A model generated the notes under the pieces. It did no database searches. It saw nothing but the letters and a program-made list of their open reading frames with translations, and was not told where the DNA came from. Positions 7,766 to 14,150 of a stretch of DNA of 16,260 nt are shown one piece after another (within the stretch, counting starts at the first letter, position 1; every line of letters starts with the position of its first letter). Source of the stretch: an uncultured Lachnospiraceae bacterium (GTDB lineage: Bacteria > Bacillota_A > Clostridia > Lachnospirales > Lachnospiraceae); assembly GCA_910587905.1 (NCBI GenBank), contig CAJUOF010000159.1:1-16260 (forward strand), written 5' to 3'. The translations under genes and the position numbers were made by a program.

Positions 7766-7794
7766 ATTATAACGCAGCTCTTTTTGTTTTGCAA
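7766..7794 (-). promoter_or_regulatory. Sigma-A promoter of the SCP2-like/alcohol dehydrogenase operon
   Basis: On the minus strand TTGCAA (7789-7794) and a perfect TATAAT (7766-7771) are separated by exactly 17 bp. Transcription would start near 7759, leaving a leader of about 44 nt with a clear ribosome site. It lies back to back with the first phased array at 7869. Confidence 0.8.
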
Positions 7795-7868
7795 GCGAAA
7801 TATTTTGATGATAAAACAATATTCGCTCAGCCATTCTCCCGAAATTCGTTTGTCTCATGGCTATTCCG

Positions 7869-7921
7869 GTCTCTTATGGTCGTATTTGGTCTAATGTGTG
7901 GATTTTTCGTCTTTTATACTC
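7869..7921 (+). promoter_or_regulatory. 10-bp-phased GTC box array upstream of Spo0A_C-like copy 1
   Basis: GTC occurs at 7869, 7879, 7889 and 7909, with TGG at 7899 and CTC at 7919 on the same 10-bp register, each preceded by a T/G-rich stretch. The last GTC, inside GGATTTTTCGTC, is 60 bp before the start codon, as in the other three cassettes (65-66 bp). Between the last two GTCs this copy has 20 bp where the others have 30 bp. No good -35 hexamer is visible, which fits a promoter that needs an activator. TATACT at 7915-7920 is a possible -10. Confidence 0.6.
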
Positions 7922-7968
7922 TATATTTTAAGAAATACTTAAGAAGAGGTATAAGGGAGGTACAAGCT

Positions 7969-8337
7969 ATGAAACAAAACATGCAGTCCACACTACAATC
8001 GGTTGGAGTCTTCCGGCACTACTGCGGATATCCACATTTCGTCCTGTCCGTGACCATTGCCGCCAAAGAACCTGACCGCCTGCAAAACATTCGCAAAGAA
8101 ATCTATCTTCCCGTTGCCAGGCTGTGTCATGCCGAACTGGCAAATGTAGAGAAAAACATCCGGACCATCCGGGATGTCATGATGCGCAACGACGGCGCCG
8201 CCCTATTGGAAGAGATGACCGGCAATTCCTGTTGGGAAAAGCGGATGCCCTATCCCAAGGAGATTATCGGAATCTTTGCGGAATACTTTGCCGATGAATT
8301 ACAGGAGGAAAATCCTCTTTTTTCCACACGTTCATAA
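7969..8337 (+). CDS. Stand-alone Spo0A C-terminal-domain-like protein, copy 1
   Basis: A 122-aa protein that I read as the DNA-binding effector domain of Spo0A without the receiver domain. Compared by eye with Bacillus Spo0A, it keeps the LxxxGV...GY opening (about residues 9-21) and a P..L..I.KEIY..VA segment. A recognition-helix region with ANVEKNIR (Spo0A: SRVERAIR) follows, and the tail P..KEIIGIFAEYFADEL lines up with KPTNSEFIAMVADKL. It is about 80% or more identical to the three copies further right. Being receiver-less, it should not depend directly on phosphorelay input. The frame is open to 7789, but GGGAGG lies 8 bp before ATG 7969 and the upstream part is the T-rich array, so the short start is chosen. 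It is monocistronic, bounded by its array and a hairpin. Confidence 0.8.
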   Translation: MKQNMQSTLQSVGVFRHYCGYPHFVLSVTIAAKEPDRLQNIRKEIYLPVARLCHAELANVEKNIRTIRDVMMRNDGAALLEEMTGNSCWEKRMPYPKEIIGIFAEYFADELQEENPLFSTRS

Positions 8338-8344
8338 GTCCCCG

Positions 8345-8377
8345 GGGGCTGCCGCACACCGACGGTGCCGCAGTCCC
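8345..8377. terminator. GC-rich hairpin after copy 1
   Basis: A 13-bp stem with one mismatch and one G-T pair (8345-8357 with 8365-8377) surrounds a 7-nt loop and shares the CTGC...GCAG core seen after the other three copies. A weak T-rich run (TCCCTTCTCATTCT) follows on the plus strand. It separates this gene from the convergent operon ending at 8407 and may serve both directions. Confidence 0.55.
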
Positions 8378-8406
8378 TTCTCATTCTGCAGCCTCATTCT
8401 ATCACC

Positions 8407-10236
8407 TCATTCCGTGACGGGAAAATCTTTCTCCATTCCTCTCAAAGCCTCGATCAGCCTCCCATTGTCCTCCCTTCCTCTGACCGCAATGCGGACATAC
8501 TGCCCCTTGGACATCGGAAGCTTCCCAGTCAGGTCTTTCACCAAGATATGAGATCGGAGCAAAAGACGTCGGGTCAGCTCCTTTGCCGTCCTGCCGTCTG
8601 TCAGTTCCACCAGCAGATAATTGGCCTGTGAAGGCACCACACGTAATCCCGGAATCGCCCCCAGCTCCTCCGCAAAATCCCTCCGAAGCTTCTTAAGCCT
8701 CCTCAAGCCATCCTCATAATCCCTTTTATACTTTTCCGCAATCTGCAGATAAAACTCTCCGAACGAATTGATGTTCCAGATAGCAACCGCTTCTTTCATG
8801 GCCGCAATCAGCCCCTCGTCCGCAGAAATCAAAACGCCGAGTCTAAGCCCCGGCACACCATAGGATTTGGAGATGGATTTGACAAGAATCAGGCTCCTGT
8901 ACCTGTGGATGATGCTCTCTTCGATCAACGTGCCGTTCTCTTCCTCGGCAAAGTCCACAAAGGACTCATCCACCACGAGCCGGATTCCCCGCTCCCCGCA
9001 CCAGAGGGCCAGGCGCAAAACCTCGCTTTTTCCGATATAATTCCCGCTGGGATTATCCGGATTGATTAGCACCAGATTCCGAATCCTTTTCCCCTCAAAG
9101 AAATTCATCAATTCCTCTGCGCCGTAAGCAAAGTCTTCATTCTGTGGCATATAGACGACAGCCTCCCCCGAATACCGGTTGGGATACTCTTCAAAGGTGG
9201 GGCGAATAAGCCCGCACCCTCCGTCCAGGCGCTCCATCAGAGCCTTGATGAGCTCCGCCGCACCATTTCCAACTAAAATGTGTTCCTGACGAACCCCAAA
9301 ATTCCTCGCCGCCAACAGGCTGTTGACTCCCATCCCGGAAGGATACCGAGTCAAAAGCGTCTCAAAGCTGGCCTCCATCTCATGGATCAGCCTCCGCGGA
9401 GGAAAGCAGGGATTCACAAGATAACAAAAATCCAACAGGCGTGGGTAGCGCCAATAGCCCCCGTACCTCGCCTGGATACCTGCCACCTGTTCCTCCTCGT
9501 CCATAGCAAACATAGACGAGGCGATATCCAAATCCTGGATATCGTCAATCTCATACCAAAGCTGGCCGTCCAGCTTTTTGGCCCGGATCTCCGGCTCATC
9601 CAGCATGGTGATCACCCGAAGCACCTGCTCATAATACTCGTTATTCCCCAGTGCTTTCAGATAGGCTTCCAGAAAGGGGACATAGTGAGTCTCTGCAAAC
9701 TTCCTGCCAAATTTATAGATGTTGACCGTCTTATAGTACTGGGAGCTCTCCGCAAACGCAAATTTTGTCCCGGGGACAAAGGCTTCAATGACTCCCTCCT
9801 CCCCCACCTTCATGCAGGTTCCATCCATCCAGCTCTCATACCGGTCCACCAGCGCCAGCGTATCCCTGGGATCCTCCAGAAGCGCCCCAAGCACCTCATC
9901 CTCAAAAATCAGATCGGACTCCAGGAGAAGCGTATCCTCCTGCAGCAGATACTCCTTCGCCAATCCCAGCGAATAAATGTTGTTGGTTCGATCATACACC
10001 GGATTATCCACATATCGGATGGGCGTGCGGATCCCCAGCGTCCCGATGTAATCGATCAGCTTCTTTCCCTCATATCCCACCACGATCACAATCCTCGAAA
10101 GCTCCAGCCGGTCCAACTGGTGAAGCATCCGGTCAATCAAGGTCACTCCGTTGACCTTCACCATACATTTCGTATTGCTTTGCGTCAATTCCTTGAGCCG
10201 CTTCCCCATACCTGCTGCCAAAATTAAGGCCTGCAT
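8407..10236 (-). CDS. Bifunctional nucleotidyltransferase / PLP aminotransferase
   Basis: A 609-aa fusion. Residues 1 to about 245 form a LicC/PntC-like sugar-nucleotidyltransferase domain, with LAAGMGKRL (6-14), ESDLIFED around D108 for metal/NTP binding, and WYEIDDIQDL (227-236). Residues about 255-605 form a fold-type I aminotransferase of the HisC/CobD group: GNGAAELI (323-330), NPDNPSG (392-398), VDESFVDF (422-429), the PLP lysine K457 in SISKSYG, R465, and a C-terminal YVRIAVR arginine. Together they would aminate a phosphorylated small ketone or aldehyde and activate the product with CTP. Fusions of a CTP-transferase and an aminotransferase are known for aminoethylphosphonate (PntC), but that partner is, as I recall, of another aminotransferase class, so the substrate here is open. 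GGAGG lies 8 bp before the start. It is the last gene of its operon, 115 bp after the preceding one. Confidence 0.88.
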   Translation of the reverse strand: MQALILAAGMGKRLKELTQSNTKCMVKVNGVTLIDRMLHQLDRLELSRIVIVVGYEGKKLIDYIGTLGIRTPIRYVDNPVYDRTNNIYSLGLAKEYLLQEDTLLLESDLIFEDEVLGALLEDPRDTLALVDRYESWMDGTCMKVGEEGVIEAFVPGTKFAFAESSQYYKTVNIYKFGRKFAETHYVPFLEAYLKALGNNEYYEQVLRVITMLDEPEIRAKKLDGQLWYEIDDIQDLDIASSMFAMDEEEQVAGIQARYGGYWRYPRLLDFCYLVNPCFPPRRLIHEMEASFETLLTRYPSGMGVNSLLAARNFGVRQEHILVGNGAAELIKALMERLDGGCGLIRPTFEEYPNRYSGEAVVYMPQNEDFAYGAEELMNFFEGKRIRNLVLINPDNPSGNYIGKSEVLRLALWCGERGIRLVVDESFVDFAEEENGTLIEESIIHRYRSLILVKSISKSYGVPGLRLGVLISADEGLIAAMKEAVAIWNINSFGEFYLQIAEKYKRDYEDGLRRLKKLRRDFAEELGAIPGLRVVPSQANYLLVELTDGRTAKELTRRLLLRSHILVKDLTGKLPMSKGQYVRIAVRGREDNGRLIEALRGMEKDFPVTE

Positions 10237-10351
10237 CCCAGCATCCTCCGTTCCATCGTCTCTGCACTCGGTCCTTTACCATCCTATGCGCAAAGCTGCC
10301 CGACAACCAAGGATCCCCCAAATAATTTTCAAAATCACCGGACAAAGAGGC

Positions 10352-11680
10352 TCAGATCAAGCGAATCCCCTTCCCTTCGCAGATGTCCTCCATCACACCT
10401 GCGATGTGTTCCGTCACCTCATGATCAATATTTGCCGCAACATCCCTTCCCTTTTCCGTCGCCCTGGCGAAGGCCACAAGCTCATACCGGATTCCTTCCC
10501 CATCCAGTTGATAAAAATATCTCTTATTTTTACTCCGATCCTCATACCGGATCTCAAAATAATCCGTCTTCCACCAGGGAGCCGGCACATACAGATACCC
10601 CTCCGTACCTGAAACGACCAATTCCCCCTCCGATTTCACCGCATTTCCGACCTTCATACTTGCAACTGCCTTTGGATAAACAAAATCGGCCTTCACAAAT
10701 CCATCGTGTCTTCTCTCTTCATCCTGATACTTGATCACAACCGTCTTTTCCATATAATTGGTGCCAAGAATCTGAAAGATCGGCAAAAGCGCCGTCGGCC
10801 CCCACTCATAAAGGCCATCCCACTGGAGAGAGCCCTCTATGGACTTGATGCTGGTACAGGTGGCATCCACAGACACCACCTCCCCGATCTTCCCCTCCTT
10901 AAGCAGAAGCAGCAATCTGGAATACGCCGTAGCATAAGCCGTCTTGATTGCTTCCATCAAAATGATTCCCTTCTCGTCCGCCAGCCTTTGCAGCTCTCTG
11001 TATTTCCCCCGGTCCAAGACCACAGGAGACTCGCAGAGCACATGCTTTCCCCGCTCCAAAGCCAGCTTAATCTGCCCGTAATGCTCTGCCGGCTGGGAAC
11101 GGAGATAGATTGCATCCACCTTCTCGGCCATCTCCTCATAGTCGTCTGTGATCACCGGCAGCTCCCTCAGGGCATCACTCATAAACGCCGTACTCTTGGC
11201 ACAGATTCCTCCCACATGGATCCCGTTCACGAAACCACATTCCTGCGCCACCTTATTCAGAAATTCCGTCTCCCCAACCAATCCCAGGGAGAGAGACCGC
11301 TTCTCTGACCGAAGCCCGGAGCTGGACACGCCCTCCGTCCTGGGAAGATAGACCACCTTGCAGAACTCTTTCAGATAGTCGAAATGCCCAATCCAATCGG
11401 ATCCCACCGTAAAGATATCCACATCATAGCGTTTGATGTCGTCCAGCTTCTGGCCTTCATATTCCTCAATGATGATTTCATCCGCAATGCCCGTGGAACG
11501 GACCGCCTCCACCCGCTCCATCAGAGACTGCTGCACATTGATCTTCCCGCGCACCTTGTCAAAGTCCTCCGCGGTGACCCCGACAATCAGATAGTCGCCG
11601 AGTGCCTTTGCCCGCTCCAGCAGTCGGATGTGACCGTAATGAAGCAAGTCATAGGTTCCGTACGTAATCACTTTAATCAT
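10352..11680 (-). CDS. TagD-like cytidylyltransferase fused to Gfo/Idh/MocA oxidoreductase
   Basis: A 442-aa two-domain protein. Residues 1 to about 128 match glycerol-3-phosphate cytidylyltransferase: GTYDLLHYGHIRLLERAK with H14/H17 (HxGH), and RTEGVSSS at 114-121, close to the TagD signature RTEGISTT. From about 132 an NAD(P)-binding Gfo/Idh/MocA oxidoreductase follows, with the CEKP-type motif CESP at 216-219 and the usual C-terminal beta-sheet domain. The obvious reading is reduction of a keto-sugar phosphate to an alditol phosphate, or oxidation of one, coupled to activation as a CDP-alditol. The actual substrate is not deducible. AAAGG/AGGGA precedes ATG 11680. The kinase gene ends 27 bp upstream, so the two are probably cotranscribed. 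Confidence 0.88.
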   Translation of the reverse strand: MIKVITYGTYDLLHYGHIRLLERAKALGDYLIVGVTAEDFDKVRGKINVQQSLMERVEAVRSTGIADEIIIEEYEGQKLDDIKRYDVDIFTVGSDWIGHFDYLKEFCKVVYLPRTEGVSSSGLRSEKRSLSLGLVGETEFLNKVAQECGFVNGIHVGGICAKSTAFMSDALRELPVITDDYEEMAEKVDAIYLRSQPAEHYGQIKLALERGKHVLCESPVVLDRGKYRELQRLADEKGIILMEAIKTAYATAYSRLLLLLKEGKIGEVVSVDATCTSIKSIEGSLQWDGLYEWGPTALLPIFQILGTNYMEKTVVIKYQDEERRHDGFVKADFVYPKAVASMKVGNAVKSEGELVVSGTEGYLYVPAPWWKTDYFEIRYEDRSKNKRYFYQLDGEGIRYELVAFARATEKGRDVAANIDHEVTEHIAGVMEDICEGKGIRLI

Positions 11681-11707
11681 GGATTCCCTGCCTTTCTCCC
11701 TGAAGGC

Positions 11708-12229
11708 TTACTCCCGCCCTGTCTCCTTTTTTACGACCTCATCCAAAAACAGTAAAAAATCCGTCTCCGCCTCCGTGAGTCCTTTGTCGTTCCGGTATTC
11801 GTAATCATACCGGTAATTCCTCACCTCGTCATCCGAGGCATTGCCCAGGCACAGCTCGTCCCGCCCTGTCCGGGACACCAGCAGCGTAATGCATGGAGTC
11901 TCCACAATTCGTTTAAACTTGTCAATCTCCTGCCCCTCCCGGATATGCACAAACAGGAGCTCCTCCGGCCCCACCAAAAACTGTCCGTACTCCTCGGAAA
12001 GATACCGGAGCGGCAGATCATTATATTCCACGCACACCTGCTTTAAACCCGCAAGAAACTTCCTGGCCTTTGCGTCCTTTTCTCCATTCCAGCCAAATTG
12101 CCTGGCAACATCTTTGATCGGCGTGATCGCCGACACATTTCTCACCTTAAAATGCCTCCCGGCAAAGTCACACAAGGTATCCTTGCCGACACCGCCTTTT
12201 CCGTTAATGACAATAACCAATTTTTTCAT
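11708..12229 (-). CDS. P-loop kinase, dNMP-kinase-like
   Basis: A 173-aa protein starting with a hydrophobic strand and Walker A NGKGGVGKDT (9-18). The GKD in place of GKS/T is the form seen in deoxynucleoside monophosphate kinase-like and related small-molecule kinases. No Walker B could be assigned with certainty; LLVSRTGRDELCLGNASDDEV, with its arginine, may be the lid or substrate region. It is the first gene of the operon with the TagD/Gfo-Idh fusion (27 bp downstream), so it may phosphorylate the polyol or amino-polyol that the later enzymes activate, an inference from context only. AGAGGA is 7 bp before ATG 12229. Its upstream region is shared with the divergent Spo0A_C-like copy 2 and holds the longest phased array. 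Confidence 0.8.
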   Translation of the reverse strand: MKKLVIVINGKGGVGKDTLCDFAGRHFKVRNVSAITPIKDVARQFGWNGEKDAKARKFLAGLKQVCVEYNDLPLRYLSEEYGQFLVGPEELLFVHIREGQEIDKFKRIVETPCITLLVSRTGRDELCLGNASDDEVRNYRYDYEYRNDKGLTEAETDFLLFLDEVVKKETGRE

Positions 12230-12270
12230 TATGTATCCTCTGATTCCTAATTCAAAAAGCTCCCGCTTAA

Positions 12271-12373
12271 GTCTGCTTAAGTCTACTTTTGTCCTATTCC
12301 GTCTCTTTTTGTCTCTTTTTGTCTTTTTCTGTCTATTTTCCTCTATAGTATGGATTTTTCGTCTCTCATATTC
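12271..12373 (+). promoter_or_regulatory. 10-bp-phased GTC box array upstream of copy 2 (longest array)
   Basis: GTC begins at 12271, 12281, 12291, 12301, 12311, 12321 and 12331, seven times at exactly 10 bp, then CTC at 12341, TGG at 12351, GTC at 12361 and TTC at 12371. The units read GTCT followed mostly by T/C, for example GTCTCTTTTT twice in a row at 12301-12320. The last GTC is 65 bp before the copy 2 start codon. The array fills the gap between the divergent kinase gene and copy 2, so it may act on both. Confidence 0.7.
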
Positions 12374-12425
12374 TATGTTTTAAGAAGTACATAAGACGAA
12401 AAGAATGATCAAGGAGGTACAAGTT

Positions 12426-12794
12426 ATGAAACCAAACATACAGTCTACTCTTCAATCCGTCGGAGTCTTCCGGCACTACTGCGGATACCCTCACTTTGTC
12501 CTCTCCGTGGCCATTGCCGCCGAGAATCCGGACCGCCTGCAGAACATCCGCAAAGAAATCTATCTTCCCGTCGCCAAACTATGCCATACGAAACTGGCAA
12601 ACGTCGAGAAAAACATTCGAACCATCCGGGACATCATAATGCGCAATGACGGCGCCACTTTGCTGGAACAAATGACCGGCAGCTCCTGTTGGCGAAAGCG
12701 GACTCCCTATCCCAAGGAGATCATCGGAATTTTCGCGGAACACTTCGCCGATGAACTGCAAAACGCGCATCTGCTTCCTTCCAAACTCCCATAA
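12426..12794 (+). CDS. Stand-alone Spo0A C-terminal-domain-like protein, copy 2
   Basis: A 122-aa paralog of copy 1, colinear from end to end without gaps. Differences cluster outside the LQSVGVFRHYCGYPHFVL and VEKNIRTIRD segments: MKPNI start, AKLCHTKLANVEK, and a divergent last ten residues (ADELQNAHLLPSKLP). The preserved putative recognition helix suggests that the copies share a DNA target. AAGGAGG is 8 bp before ATG 12426, a near-ideal ribosome site that predicts good expression once transcribed. It is divergent from the nucleotide-activation operon and downstream of the longest phased array. The 3' side has a perfect 13-bp hairpin. Confidence 0.82.
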   Translation: MKPNIQSTLQSVGVFRHYCGYPHFVLSVAIAAENPDRLQNIRKEIYLPVAKLCHTKLANVEKNIRTIRDIIMRNDGATLLEQMTGSSCWRKRTPYPKEIIGIFAEHFADELQNAHLLPSKLP

Positions 12795-12815
12795 TGGTTT
12801 TACCCACGCGCATCC

Positions 12816-12848
12816 GAGGCTGCTGCACTGAGACTGTGCAGCAGCCTC
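12816..12848 (+). terminator. Perfect 13-bp hairpin after copy 2
   Basis: GAGGCTGCTGCAC (12816-12828) pairs perfectly with GTGCAGCAGCCTC (12836-12848) around a 7-nt loop. No immediate T-run follows, so it may slow polymerase or protect the 3' end rather than terminate alone. The next phased array starts only 10 bp further on. Confidence 0.6.
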
Positions 12849-12857
12849 CATCTAAAA

Positions 12858-12920
12858 GTCTATATCTGTCTTTTTTTGTCGATCTCCTTCTATTACATGG
12901 ATTTTTTGTCTATTATTTTC
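12858..12920 (+). promoter_or_regulatory. 10-bp-phased GTC box array upstream of copy 3
   Basis: GTC at 12858, 12868, 12878 and 12908, with TTC at 12888, TGG at 12898 and TTC at 12918 in the same register. The box at 12878 reads TTTTTTTGTCGA, six bases of which match the 0A box TGTCGAA. The final GTC is 66 bp before the start codon. Confidence 0.68.
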
Positions 12921-12973
12921 CATATCCCCAAAATGTGTAAAATATATAAATAACAATCAAGGAGGTACACGTT

Positions 12974-13342
12974 ATGAAACCAAACATGCAGTCTGCCCTT
13001 CAATCCGTCGGAATCTTTCGACACTACTGCGGATATCCGTATTTTGTCCTCGCCGTGGCCATTGCCGCCGAAAATCCGGACCGCCTGCAAAACATTCGCA
13101 GGGAAATCTATCTGCCCGTCGCCAAGTTATGCCATGCAAAGCTGGCAAACGTTGAAAAAAGCATCCGAACCATCCGGGATGTCATGATGCGCAATGACGG
13201 CGCTTCTTTACTGGAAGAAATGACCGGAAGCTCCTGTTGGCGAAAGCGAACTCCTTATCCCAAGGAGATCATCGAAATTTTCGCGGAGTCCTTTGCCAAC
13301 GAATTAAAGAATGAAGAGTGTCTTTCTTCCAAACGCCTATAA
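12974..13342 (+). CDS. Stand-alone Spo0A C-terminal-domain-like protein, copy 3
   Basis: A 122-aa paralog. Changes relative to the others include GIFRHYCGYPYFVL, IRREIYLPVAKLCHAKLANVEKS in front of the recognition segment, and EIFAESFANELKNEE near the end. N-to-S in VEKSIR is the only change inside the putative recognition helix among the four copies and could tune binding. AAGGAGG precedes ATG 12974 by 8 bp. Gene, upstream array and spacing are nearly the same as in copy 4, so copies 3 and 4 look like the most recent tandem duplication. Confidence 0.82.
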   Translation: MKPNMQSALQSVGIFRHYCGYPYFVLAVAIAAENPDRLQNIRREIYLPVAKLCHAKLANVEKSIRTIRDVMMRNDGASLLEEMTGSSCWRKRTPYPKEIIEIFAESFANELKNEECLSSKRL

Positions 13343-13361
13343 TCGTTTTATCCCCACATCC

Positions 13362-13394
13362 GGGGCTACTGCACAGAGGCTACGCAGCAGCCCC
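13362..13394 (+). terminator. Hairpin terminator after copy 3
   Basis: GGGGCT-A-CTGC (13362-13372) pairs with GCAG-C-AGCCCC (13384-13394), a 10-bp stem with one internal mismatch, followed by TTTCTCT on the plus strand. It has the same GGCTGC/GCAGCC style core as the hairpins after the other copies. Confidence 0.6.
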
Positions 13395-13441
13395 TTTCTC
13401 TACCACATACCTCTTCTACCGCACCTTCATAAAAAACCATC

Positions 13442-13606
13442 CTATACTCCAACCGGGATCTCTTCCCCAGAAGAATACTGCTCCACGACTTCCTTTTCCA
13501 GTCTATAGATCATAGCCAGCTCCTTCTCCGGATCGACAATCCGATCCGGCGCGCCGCGGCATCCCTTTTCGTCCAATTTCTCAGCCAGTCATTTTTCCTT
13601 CATCAT
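13442..13606 (-). pseudogene. Broken small reading frame with an in-frame TGA, family unknown
   Basis: A 55-codon minus-strand frame from ATG 13606 to TAG 13442, interrupted only by TGA at codon 6 (13589-13591). After the stop it reads LAEKLDEKGCRGAPDRIVDP and then KELAMIYRLEKEVVEQYSSG, with protein-like composition and a helical, charged pattern. TATAAT lies just before the ATG. I do not recognise it. A single TGG-to-TGA change would explain the break. It lies in the gap between copies 3 and 4, which otherwise holds nothing I can name before the array at 13648. Confidence 0.35.
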
Positions 13607-13647
13607 TATACCAAAAAACCGGTATGATAACCAGCCCCAATCCAAAA

Positions 13648-13710
13648 GTCTATCTTTGTCTTTTTTTGTCGATTTTCTTCTTTTATGTAGATTTTTTGTC
13701 TATTATTCTC
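13648..13710 (+). promoter_or_regulatory. 10-bp-phased GTC box array upstream of copy 4
   Basis: GTC at 13648, 13658, 13668 and 13698, with TTC at 13678, TAG at 13688 and CTC at 13708 on the same register. It matches the copy 3 array step for step, including the TTTTTTTGTCGAT box, and its last GTC is also 66 bp before the start codon. Confidence 0.68.
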
Positions 13711-13763
13711 TATATCCTAAGAGGGAATAAGATAAAAAAATAACAATCAAGGAGGCACACATT

Positions 13764-14132
13764 ATGAAACCAAACATGCAGTCTACCCTTCAGTCCGTCG
13801 GAGTCTTTCGACACTACTGCGGATATCCGCATTTCGTCCTTGCCGTGGCCATTGCCGCCGAGAATCCGGACCGCCTGCAAAATATCCGCAAGGAGATCTA
13901 TCTGCCTGTCACCAAGCTATGCCACACAAAGCTGGCAAACGTCGAGAAAAACATTCGAACCATCCGGGACATCGTGATGCGCAATGACGGCGCTGCCTTA
14001 TTGGAAGAAATGACCGGCAGCTCCTGTTGGCGAAAACATACTCCTTATCCCAAGGAGATCATTGGAATCTTCGCGGAATACTTTTCTGACGAATTAAAGA
14101 ATGAAGAGTGGCTTTCTTCCATGCGCCCGTAA
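13764..14132 (+). CDS. Stand-alone Spo0A C-terminal-domain-like protein, copy 4
   Basis: A 122-aa paralog with the same domain layout as copy 1: LQSVGVFRHYCGYPHFVL, then IRKEIYLPV, then ANVEKNIRTIRD as putative recognition helix, and PYPKEIIGIFAEYFSDEL as the last helix. Distinctive residues are T in LPVTKLC and H in WRKHTPYP. The C-terminal tail KNEEWLSSMRP is closest to copy 3. AAGGAGG lies 8 bp before ATG 13764. A 12-bp hairpin with a short T-run follows. To its right begins the mobile-element graveyard, so this copy marks the edge of the intact cassette cluster. Confidence 0.82.
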   Translation: MKPNMQSTLQSVGVFRHYCGYPHFVLAVAIAAENPDRLQNIRKEIYLPVTKLCHTKLANVEKNIRTIRDIVMRNDGAALLEEMTGSSCWRKHTPYPKEIIGIFAEYFSDELKNEEWLSSMRP

Positions 14133-14150
14133 TTCCCCACGAGCATACGT

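Noticed and set aside
7789..7968. A 60-codon N-terminal extension of copy 1 that would look like a membrane helix
   Set aside because: It is translation of the T-rich phased array; the other copies lack it and the ribosome site and homology both begin at ATG 7969.
9280..10227. Plus-strand frame of 315 codons
   Set aside because: It is antisense to the nucleotidyltransferase/aminotransferase fusion and is rich in H, R, P and I as expected for a shadow.
10133..10345. A 70-aa minus-strand frame in the 115-bp gap before the fusion gene
   Set aside because: It mostly overlaps the start of the real gene in another frame and shows no similarity or ribosome site.
12230..12270. A sigma-A promoter for the kinase operon between the array and the start codon
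   Set aside because: TTGAAT near 12251 on the minus strand is too close to the start codon and has no -10 partner.
12271..12363. Short regular repeats as a CRISPR array
   Set aside because: The period is 10 bp with only about 4-6 conserved bases and no spacers; there are no cas genes.
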